Shown here piece by piece: positions 22,350 to 28,813 of a DNA stretch of 30,457 bases. The notes under the pieces are model-generated. The model saw nothing but the letters and a program-made list of their open reading frames with translations. It had not been told where the DNA came from and made no database searches. The position numbers and the translations under genes are program-made. Source of the DNA: Bacillota bacterium (GTDB taxonomy: Bacteria > Bacillota > Clostridia > Lachnospirales > Lachnospiraceae); the NCBI GenBank assembly GCA_023458035.1, contig JAEXAX010000035.1, forward strand, positions 1 through 30,457, written 5' to 3'. Position 1 is the stretch's first letter; each line of letters starts with the position of its first letter.

Positions 22350-23108
22350 CTAACTAAAACGTTCAAAATGTATCCAAATTTTTCCTTTTTTCGATGCGCC
22401 GAAGGTCTCAATAAAGCGGATTCGACCACAGCCGCGAACAGACAGCAGGTCGCCTGTCTTCATTTGATAATTTTTACTGTATACCGGCAAACTGTTGATC
22501 ATGGCTCTTCCTTCCTCGACACAGTCGGTCGCCGCCTTACGGGACATGGTAAATAATTCGGCCAGAAATACGTCCAGACGCAGGGAAGATACACTGGCGG
22601 AATCCAGACTGGATTTGACGATAAATTCCGCCGGCAGCTTAGGAATCTGTGTCAATGAAACAGTAGTATGACGAATTTTAGTCAAATCTGTCTGCAGTAC
22701 TTCTGCGATTCGTTCCGATGCAATGATCACGGCCTGCTTCTCTCTTGTATAAATATCTCCCAATGTTTCTCGTTTGATACCAAGATTCATACATGCGCCC
22801 AATACATCTCGGTGGCTGAGTTCTTCAGCGAATCTCGGATTCGACGGACTGACCAGCAGATGTGTCAGCGGAAATGCAGAGTCTTCCATTACAGCAGAAA
22901 AAGCATCAGGGAAGAAACCTACCAGCTGACGCTCTGCGTATGCGGCTCCGCCATACAGCTTCCCCTGCAGCGGAAGCTGTGGCATATGCTGCAACAATAT
23001 TGTCTGTTCATTTAAAGTCAAAAAGTGACTGAATACCGGAATATCACGCATATAAGCCCGTTCTGACAATTCATGAAAATATTTACTGATTTTTCGCTCC
23101 GTTTTCAT
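22350..23108 (-). CDS. ylmH: S4-domain RNA-binding protein YlmH
   Basis: 252 residues. The N-terminal two thirds match the YlmH family (ERAYMRDIPVFSHFLTLNEQ, HRDVLGACMNLGIKRETLGD). The S4 domain covers about 172-235 (SSLRLDVFLAELFTMSRKAA). B. subtilis YlmH binds 50S ribosomes carrying stalled peptidyl-tRNA and supports RqcH-type tail addition. It also lies in the division cluster beside sepF in many Firmicutes, as here, 6 bases after sepF. The usual YggT (YlmG) gene between sepF and ylmH is missing. A gap of 65 bases separates it from lspA, with nothing clear in it. Confidence 0.92.
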   Translation of the reverse strand: MKTERKISKYFHELSERAYMRDIPVFSHFLTLNEQTILLQHMPQLPLQGKLYGGAAYAERQLVGFFPDAFSAVMEDSAFPLTHLLVSPSNPRFAEELSHRDVLGACMNLGIKRETLGDIYTREKQAVIIASERIAEVLQTDLTKIRHTTVSLTQIPKLPAEFIVKSSLDSASVSSLRLDVFLAELFTMSRKAATDCVEEGRAMINSLPVYSKNYQMKTGDLLSVRGCGRIRFIETFGASKKGKIWIHFERFS

Positions 23109-23114
23109 GTATAC

Positions 23115-23660
23115 TTATCTGTACAATGAAACGGTCGGATCCGTATCCTCAAAGGCGCCATTCAGCATGTCCTGCACTGCGCCGGCCACCTCTACATTAT
23201 TCGGGATGCAGACATAGATATAGGATGTAATGCGTTTAATATCACCATCAATAGCATAGCAGGTGCCAGATGCAAAATCCAGTAGCCGCTGAGCCAGATC
23301 CATATCGATTCCTTCCAGGTTCAAAAGTACGGAGCGATTCTCCCGCAGCCGCTCGGTAATCTCTTTCGCATCACTCATCATGGACGGCTTAATTACATTG
23401 ATTATACTATTGGTACGATGATCCGACATGGATGATACACGGGTACTGCGTTTTGAAGTAAACGGCAGAGTCTTGCGTGATACCGCTCTCTCCTCCTCAT
23501 AGCCGGACTCAATTACCGGGCGTTTATCAAATGACGGTTTTTCTTCGGCCGCTTCATCCTCTTCCATATCAAAATCGTCTTCATCGTAAAATTCATCTTC
23601 TGTATTATCATCATCAGCTATTCTTAATTTTCCCATCAAGGATTTAAAAAAGTTAGACAT
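23115..23660 (-). CDS. sepF: Cell division protein SepF
   Basis: 181 residues. An N-terminal amphipathic membrane-binding helix (MSNFFKSLMGKLRI) is followed by a strongly acidic linker (about 17-40) and the SepF core (about 88-170: VIKPSMMSDAKEITERLREN, LLNLEGIDMDLAQRLLDFAS, YAIDGDIKRITSYIYVCIPN). SepF forms rings that tether FtsZ to the membrane and helps septum assembly. AAGGAG lies 8 bases before the ATG. It sits between yggS and ylmH, the usual division-cluster order. Confidence 0.96.
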   Translation of the reverse strand: MSNFFKSLMGKLRIADDDNTEDEFYDEDDFDMEEDEAAEEKPSFDKRPVIESGYEEERAVSRKTLPFTSKRSTRVSSMSDHRTNSIINVIKPSMMSDAKEITERLRENRSVLLNLEGIDMDLAQRLLDFASGTCYAIDGDIKRITSYIYVCIPNNVEVAGAVQDMLNGAFEDTDPTVSLYR

Positions 23661-23696
23661 GCAACATTCTCCTTTACGTTTCTGTATTATAATTCA

Positions 23697-24425
23697 TTAT
23701 CGCGAACCGAATAACGAACTGCCGATTCTCACGACGGTTGCCCCTTCTTCAATGGCCACCGAAAAATCATTACTCATCCCCATGCTCAGTTCGCACATAC
23801 AAATATTATCAATGTTTTTTTCTTGTATGTCAATGAATATTTCATATAATTTTTCGAATACCAATCGGTTTTCTTCGGGATTCTCAACAAATGGAGCTAC
23901 TGTCATTAACCCCTTTACTTGTAAGCCCGGAAGCTCTGCCAGACTGCGCATAAAACGTTCTGTGTCTGACGGATGAATACCGAATTTGCTGTCTTCTCCA
24001 GCCACATTAACTTCAACCAGAACAGGAATACAGCGGTCATTCAACAATGCCTGACGACTGATCTCGCGAGCCAGCTCGATCGAGTCAACCGAATGAATCA
24101 TTTCAATAAACGGAGCGATGTACTTGACCTTGTTGCGCTGTAAATGACCGATCAAATGCCATTTTGGCTGCGGCAGATCATGCTCCTCGAAATAGCGGTA
24201 TTTCTCCTGTAATTCCTGTACTCGATTTTCACCAAATTGCTGCTGGCCCAGCGCCATCAATTCCTGAATCATGGAGACCGGCTTTGTTTTGCTGACAGCC
24301 AAAAGCCCGGCAGCGGGTTGCAGCGGATGTTTTCGGTTCTCGCCTGCTCGACTCATCTCTTGAAGGATGGATTGAAATCGTTCACTTAGACTGACCGTAA
24401 GGTTCTGCATCTTCTCATCGTACAT
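23697..24425 (-). CDS. yggS: YggS family pyridoxal 5'-phosphate homeostasis protein
   Basis: 242 residues if translation begins at the second ATG (24425), which is 9 bases from AGGAG; the ATG at 24431 is only 3 bases from it. It is a single alanine-racemase-like TIM barrel. The PLP-binding lysine is K46 in LLAVSKTKPVS. QFGENRVQELQEKY, WHLIGHLQRNKVKY and CELSMGMSNDFSVAIEEGATVVRIGSSLFG are all diagnostic. It has no known catalytic reaction and maintains PLP balance. Its start overlaps the end of the HlyD-like gene by 11 bases, and it is followed by sepF. Confidence 0.95.
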   Translation of the reverse strand: MYDEKMQNLTVSLSERFQSILQEMSRAGENRKHPLQPAAGLLAVSKTKPVSMIQELMALGQQQFGENRVQELQEKYRYFEEHDLPQPKWHLIGHLQRNKVKYIAPFIEMIHSVDSIELAREISRQALLNDRCIPVLVEVNVAGEDSKFGIHPSDTERFMRSLAELPGLQVKGLMTVAPFVENPEENRLVFEKLYEIFIDIQEKNIDNICMCELSMGMSNDFSVAIEEGATVVRIGSSLFGSR

Positions 24426-25743
24426 TTTCATTTTCTCCTATCGAATCTGCCGATAAGGCAATCAGATCATACTGTCTGATGCTATATGGCTGCGACGCGT
24501 CCACAATACTGTATTCTTCGTTCTTTTCCAGAATCATCACCTGTTTAAAAATGGCATATCCTACCGATACATCATACACACCGTCCAGGAAAACTGTCGG
24601 TCCGACGATAAACTGCGCTGTCGATTCCGGTTTCAGTATTATGTCTTTGGAGCTTAAAGCTGTTTTTAAAACGTAATAATCTGTTTCGTTCTCACCAAAG
24701 GTCTGTAACTGTCTGACCTCGTCCTGCCCGTTTGCTCTGACCAGCACTGAAATATAACCTGTTCCGCTGATTGTGGCATAGCTCTTCGGCAAGGTGTAAA
24801 ACTCTTTATATACCAATGCGGAGTTTGGAATTTTCAAGCCGCTTTGAGAACTGATATTGACCGTAAAGTCCAGACTTCGATCTTCCAGATAACGGAACAA
24901 AGAGTGATAAAGCGTGAAAACCGCATAGGTCTTTCCGGCTTTAGTGATTAATTCCAGATCCGTATTGGCGCTTTGATAGTCCTTCACAAACGTAATGCGA
25001 ACCTTAGCTCTGTCCTTCAGCTGATTTACCTGCGGATCGCTAAGCGGCGCTACGATCTGCCAGCGATCACTTTCTATCACCTTATACAAGGGCTGGCCTG
25101 ATGTAACCGGCTGATCTTTTTTGACAAGAGATTCGGTACTGCCTTCAAACCACTCCGGTTTCAGGTCATCCACAGTCGTTCCTTCATATCCGTCTATCAA
25201 ATACGAGATCATACCGTATTGGGCGGCTGTTATTGCCTTTCCTTTTTGCAGGATTTCATCGCTGACTTGCTTTCCGAGGATCGAGGAATGCAGCTGATTG
25301 GAAATCGTGCTGCGCAAACGATAAACAGATGAAAAATCCGAAGCCTGATACTGACGTGAAAAATCCTGAAACGATTTAAAGACCGTCTGCAAATCGGCCG
25401 ACTTCATTTGTGTGTCCGCATCAGAATTTTGCTCACTTGCAACCGGTATCGTCGCGTTGTCGGTTATAACACCGATCTTCTCATTGACGGCGATCTTCTC
25501 TCCTTCATCCTTAATAAAAAACGGATATCCGGAGGTCTGGGCATTGATCACCTTTTCTTCGTGCAGAGTAAATCCGCGCAGCGCAAAGTCATTTGACAAA
25601 GGAGCCTTTGTTACTTCAAAACTATGTATCTGTTCATGGAAAAATGAGCGCATCAGCTGACCTATGATATACAATAAGAAGATCGCAAAAAAAACGGTCA
25701 CTATGTTCAGAGGCAGTTTTATTTGTCGCAGTTTTTTCATCAC
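24415..25743 (-). CDS. HlyD-like membrane-anchored protein of the division cluster
   Basis: 442 residues. One N-terminal membrane helix (about 10-32, LPLNIVTVFFAIFLLYIIGQ) places the rest outside. Two half-motifs of a lipoyl-like barrel are visible: INAQTSGYPFFIKDEGEKIAV near 65-90, and TSGQPLYKVIESDRWQIVAPL in the middle. They flank a helical stretch (about 105-190). A segment GLKIPNSALVY fits the membrane fusion protein fold. Automatic annotation would be HlyD-family periplasmic adaptor, but no ABC or RND transporter lies nearby and the window suggests a monoderm cell. It is translationally coupled to yggS and sepF, so a cell envelope or division role is possible. That role is inference only. 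AAAAGGA lies before the ATG. Confidence 0.7.
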   Translation of the reverse strand: MMKKLRQIKLPLNIVTVFFAIFLLYIIGQLMRSFFHEQIHSFEVTKAPLSNDFALRGFTLHEEKVINAQTSGYPFFIKDEGEKIAVNEKIGVITDNATIPVASEQNSDADTQMKSADLQTVFKSFQDFSRQYQASDFSSVYRLRSTISNQLHSSILGKQVSDEILQKGKAITAAQYGMISYLIDGYEGTTVDDLKPEWFEGSTESLVKKDQPVTSGQPLYKVIESDRWQIVAPLSDPQVNQLKDRAKVRITFVKDYQSANTDLELITKAGKTYAVFTLYHSLFRYLEDRSLDFTVNISSQSGLKIPNSALVYKEFYTLPKSYATISGTGYISVLVRANGQDEVRQLQTFGENETDYYVLKTALSSKDIILKPESTAQFIVGPTVFLDGVYDVSVGYAIFKQVMILEKNEEYSIVDASQPYSIRQYDLIALSADSIGENENVR

Positions 25744-25796
25744 ATTGAATCCTTTTCTAACATTGTGCGCAGATATTGTATTACTCTGTTACATTG

Positions 25797-25830
25797 AAAA
25801 GAAAGGTCGAACCGTCCCGTTCCACCTTTC
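25797..25830 (-). terminator. Terminator after the small P-loop gene
   Basis: GAAAGGT-C-GAAC and GTTC-C-ACCTTTC pair with one internal mismatch around a 6-base loop, followed on the minus strand by TTTTCAATG. It separates the P-loop gene from the HlyD-yggS-sepF run. Confidence 0.65.
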
Positions 25831-25883
25831 CTTTCTTATATTTTCAATAAATCCGTGCAAAGTTCATTTACTTACTGTTTAAA

Positions 25884-26303
25884 TTATAAAGAAACAAGAA
25901 TTTTGTCCCTTAAGCTGTCCGGAATATGATCCGCATCAGTCGAAACACTCAGGATAAATGTCAGCTTATGTTCTTTCGCTAAACGATCCAGTGCCTCTAC
26001 GGTTTCCTGAATATCATCTTCTTCAAGGTGGGCCAACTTCAAAAAGCTGTCTAAATAAAACTGTTCAATATCACTGTCTCTGGATAAAATGCCGCAGACA
26101 AAACCTAAAAAAGCATCCTTATTATTGATCGGGTAAGCAGAAACGTCAACCAGTCTAACTTTATTGTTCAATTCATACATGTGTTTGGAGTTCTTATCGA
26201 GGTAAACAATTCTTCCACCTACTTCTTTTACATCTTTATTCACTTTTTCTAAAAGAATCTTGGTCTTGCCTTTACCCTTTTTCCCTACAATTAATTGAAC
26301 CAT
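25884..26303 (-). CDS. Small P-loop ATP-binding protein of unknown function
   Basis: 139 residues from the ATG at 26303, which is 8 bases from AGGAGGG; the ATG at 26309 is too close to it. A Walker A motif GKKGKGKT is at 7-14 right after the first strand (MVQLIV). Candidate Walker B-type strands are RIVYLD and TFILSVSTD. The middle (FLGFVCGILSRDSDIEQFYL, LEEDDIQETVEALDRLAKEH) is helical. It is about half the size of a typical ATPase domain. Similar proteins are sometimes labelled PilT or twitching motility, but none of the PilT-specific boxes are visible. It has its own promoter and terminator and so is a single-gene unit. I do not recognise a function. Confidence 0.75.
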   Translation of the reverse strand: MVQLIVGKKGKGKTKILLEKVNKDVKEVGGRIVYLDKNSKHMYELNNKVRLVDVSAYPINNKDAFLGFVCGILSRDSDIEQFYLDSFLKLAHLEEDDIQETVEALDRLAKEHKLTFILSVSTDADHIPDSLRDKILVSL

Positions 26304-26346
26304 TGTCATTCCCTCCTTGAGTAATCATAATATTGCTGATGTCCTA

Positions 26347-26375
26347 ATTATAGTGTAATTCATCCAAAAATACAA
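26347..26375 (-). promoter_or_regulatory. Candidate promoter of the small P-loop gene
   Basis: On the minus strand, TTGTAT (26370-26375) and a perfect TATAAT (26347-26352) are 17 bases apart, about 30 bases before the ribosome binding site. Confidence 0.6.
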
Positions 26376-26422
26376 CTGCTTCTTCCTAAAAAGTTTATTT
26401 TTTGCACAAATACCCGAACATA

Positions 26423-27628
26423 TTAATCAGCCAATATTCGCCTGTTCCCACAGGCATCAGTCACACTGAGTAATCGCGGTACCCGCAGGTTAATATCACA
26501 GAGGAATTCATAGTGAAACCCTTGATAAGCCTCTGTCAGCTCTTCCAGGCAGATCTCCTGCTGCCCCTGTCGCCCCAGCAAAACCACCGGATCATACAGA
26601 TTCACCTGTTTCAGTTTGGAAACATCCACCATAAACTGGTCCATACAGATTCGACCGAGGATCGGGCAGCGTTGTCCGCTGATTAATACCTGTCCGATAC
26701 CGGATAGGCCTCTCGGATAACCGTCACCGTAACCGATCGGAATGGTTGCAATTTTCATTTGTCTTGGGGTGATATAGGTACTGCCATAGCTGATCGGCGT
26801 GCCGCTTTCCACTGTTTTCAGATGTGCTATGCTACTGTGCCAGGACAGAGCCGGCTGTAGATATATATGATCACTTCCCGGCTGTAAACAACGGCTGCGT
26901 ACATCTGCCGAGGGGTAAATACCGTACATGGCGATCCCGGCCCGCCCGGCATCCAGACTGACCTGCGGATTCACCAAAATTGCAGCACTGTTGCTGACGT
27001 GCCAGCAGTCAATATCCATATCGGCCAAGGCTTCCCGTATCGTTTGAAAAGCACGCAGCTGATCATTGGTGAACGACACATCCTGCTCGTCCGCTCTGGC
27101 AAAATGGGTAAATATACCGCAGACACGTAAGCCCGGCAGTGCCAGCAGCTGCCTGATCGTCTTGACAGAGTCCTTGGTCGCCGGTAAACCGATCCGCCCC
27201 ATACCGGTATCAATCGCCACATGTACATCAATCGTTTTATTAGTATCTGTTGCCAAGTCACTGATATTTTTTGCATCTTCCAACCGATACAGTGTCAATG
27301 TAATATTATGATCGATAGCAGTCCGGTATTCGCCGGGAAAGGCTGTTCCCAACACCAAAATCTCCTTTTTGATGCCGGCTGCCCGTAATTCCACCGCCTC
27401 ATGTACCGTCGCCGTCGCAAAGCCCCTGACGCAGTCCAATGATTCCAGCCGGGGACTGATCAAGGCGGCTCCGTGTCCATAGGCATTCGCTTTGACTACA
27501 CAGTACAAAGGCAAGCCGCTGTGACAGTGCAGAACCTCCAGGTTATGACGAATGTGATCGATCGAGATGACAGCGTAGCCTCTCGGATATAATTTTCTTA
27601 ATGCTTCCTCAGATATATATTTCTGCAT
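26423..27628 (-). CDS. alr: Alanine racemase
   Basis: 401 residues from the ATG at 27628, which has AAGGAG 8 bases upstream and follows the acpS stop by 1 base; longer frames to 27667 lie inside acpS. It interconverts L- and D-alanine for peptidoglycan. The PLP lysine is K46 in VVKANAYGHGA. The catalytic tyrosine of the other face appears in SYGSTY or the IPIGYGDGYPRG region, and GRICMDQFMVDVS is also typical. A two-domain fold of normal length. It is the last gene of rex-acpS-alr. No terminator hairpin is visible after it, so some transcripts may continue into the P-loop gene. Confidence 0.96.
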   Translation of the reverse strand: MQKYISEEALRKLYPRGYAVISIDHIRHNLEVLHCHSGLPLYCVVKANAYGHGAALISPRLESLDCVRGFATATVHEAVELRAAGIKKEILVLGTAFPGEYRTAIDHNITLTLYRLEDAKNISDLATDTNKTIDVHVAIDTGMGRIGLPATKDSVKTIRQLLALPGLRVCGIFTHFARADEQDVSFTNDQLRAFQTIREALADMDIDCWHVSNSAAILVNPQVSLDAGRAGIAMYGIYPSADVRSRCLQPGSDHIYLQPALSWHSSIAHLKTVESGTPISYGSTYITPRQMKIATIPIGYGDGYPRGLSGIGQVLISGQRCPILGRICMDQFMVDVSKLKQVNLYDPVVLLGRQGQQEICLEELTEAYQGFHYEFLCDINLRVPRLLSVTDACGNRRILAD

Positions 27629-27629
27629 C

Positions 27630-28001
27630 TTATGACTCCTTGTCATTTTCCCCGACTGCATATGCACCGGCCAATTCCCGGGTATTGGTGATGCTTAGAT
27701 GTAAGCGGCTGATTCCGGCCATGCCGGCCAGTCTGGCAGCTTCTCCTGATAAATGATAATAGGGTTTCCCCAGTTCATCCCGCAATACCTCTACTTCATT
27801 CGGTAAAAAACCGCGGAATCCGGTCCCTAATACTTTGGCAAACGCTTCCTTGGCAGCAAAGTTGCCGGCTGCCCGTCTTGCGCAGCCGGCAATCAGCTGT
27901 CTCTCCCGGTCACTGTATACGCGAAACAAAAAAGCCTCTCGATGACAGGCTTTTTCTATCCGGTTAATCTCTATCAGATCAATTCCGACTCCTATAATCA
28001 T
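27630..28001 (-). CDS. acpS: Holo-[acyl-carrier-protein] synthase
   Basis: 123 residues. It transfers 4'-phosphopantetheine from CoA to acyl carrier protein. The magnesium-binding residues are D8 (MIIGVGIDLIEI) and E52 (NFAAKEAFAKVLGTG), both present. The length is normal for AcpS. It overlaps rex by 4 bases and lies 1 base before alr, so the three genes are one tightly packed operon that would follow Rex control. acpS-alr linkage is widespread in Firmicutes. Confidence 0.95.
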   Translation of the reverse strand: MIIGVGIDLIEINRIEKACHREAFLFRVYSDRERQLIAGCARRAAGNFAAKEAFAKVLGTGFRGFLPNEVEVLRDELGKPYYHLSGEAARLAGMAGISRLHLSITNTRELAGAYAVGENDKES

Positions 28002-28639
28002 TGCTTCTCATTTCTGGCACGCAAACGATAGGATAGCTGCATCAGGCTCTCTGACAGATGAACATTTTCCACCATAACATCGTCCGGCACCTCCAGATCA
28101 ATGTGAGCAAAATTCCAGATTGCTTTGATGCCGCATTCGATCAGCCTTTGAGCCATTTCGGTGGCACCTTCCTTCGGTATCGTAATAGCCGCGATATCAA
28201 TCTGATTTTGCAGAATAAATTCTTCCATCACAGCAACATCCCGGATCACCAAATTGTTTCGGGTCAGCTTTCCGATAACATCCGGACTTGAATCAAAAAT
28301 ACCGGATACGATAAAGCCGCGGCGTTCAAACTTTCCGTAGTTCGCCAAGGCTTGCCCCAGATTTCCGGCGCCGATCACGATTACGTGATGAGCCGTATCA
28401 AGTCCTAAAATCTTGCCTATTTCCTGATATAAATATTCAACGTTATAACCGTAGCCCTGCTGTCCGAAGCCGCCAAAGGTATTTAGATCCTGACGGATCT
28501 GAGAAGCCGTTACTTTCATCCGCTTACTCAATTCAAACGAAGAAATACGCTCTACATTTTCCTCCAGCAATTCGCCCAAATATCGATAATATCTGGGAAG
28601 ACGGCTGATAATAGCATTTGAAATGCCTTTAGTACCCAT
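27998..28639 (-). CDS. rex: Redox-sensing transcriptional repressor Rex
   Basis: 213 residues. Rex binds DNA when NADH is low and releases it when NADH rises, controlling fermentative and respiratory genes. The winged helix (about 1-80) contains ISRLPRYYRYLGELLEENVE, ISSFELSKRMKVTASQIRQD and FGGFGQQGYGYNVEYL, all diagnostic. The Rossmann domain has VIVIGAGNLGQALANY. GGAGG precedes the ATG. A strong promoter with a candidate Rex operator across its -35 lies just upstream, which suggests autoregulation of rex-acpS-alr. Confidence 0.97.
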   Translation of the reverse strand: MGTKGISNAIISRLPRYYRYLGELLEENVERISSFELSKRMKVTASQIRQDLNTFGGFGQQGYGYNVEYLYQEIGKILGLDTAHHVIVIGAGNLGQALANYGKFERRGFIVSGIFDSSPDVIGKLTRNNLVIRDVAVMEEFILQNQIDIAAITIPKEGATEMAQRLIECGIKAIWNFAHIDLEVPDDVMVENVHLSESLMQLSYRLRARNEKQ

Positions 28640-28675
28640 CTGCTTCCTCCATTCAACTTAGTCACTTTAAAATTT

Positions 28676-28703
28676 ATTATAACAAGAATTGAATTGTTGT
28701 CAA
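28676..28703 (-). promoter_or_regulatory. rex promoter
   Basis: On the minus strand a perfect TTGACA (28698-28703) and a perfect TATAAT (28676-28681) are 16 bases apart, a strong housekeeping promoter. Confidence 0.85.
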
Positions 28704-28714
28704 ACCTTTAACCA
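28697..28714. promoter_or_regulatory. Candidate Rex operator
   Basis: TTGTCAA-ACCT-TTAACCA matches TTGTTAA-N4-TTAACAA at 12 of 14 fixed positions. It covers the -35 of the rex promoter, so binding would block transcription of rex-acpS-alr. It ends 4 bases before the proposed -35 of the divergent ABC-F gene. Confidence 0.65.
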
Positions 28715-28718
28715 ATAT

Positions 28719-28747
28719 TTTCAATTCTACTTTTTTTATGGTAGAAT
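28719..28747 (+). promoter_or_regulatory. Candidate promoter of the ABC-F gene
   Basis: TTTCAA (28719-28724) and TAGAAT (28742-28747) are 17 bases apart; both boxes are imperfect. Confidence 0.45.
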
Positions 28748-28758
28748 AGATAAGACTT

Positions 28759-28778
28759 CCGTCTGATCAGACAGACGG
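28759..28778 (+). promoter_or_regulatory. Leader hairpin before the ABC-F gene
   Basis: CCGTCTG (28759-28765) pairs with CAGACGG (28772-28778) around a 6-base loop; the inner GTCTGATCAGAC is itself a palindrome, so an alternative fold or dimeric operator is possible. No T run follows, so it is not a simple terminator. Confidence 0.5.
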
Positions 28779-28813
28779 GCAGACCATTTAACAATACATA
28801 AGGAGTTCTTATT

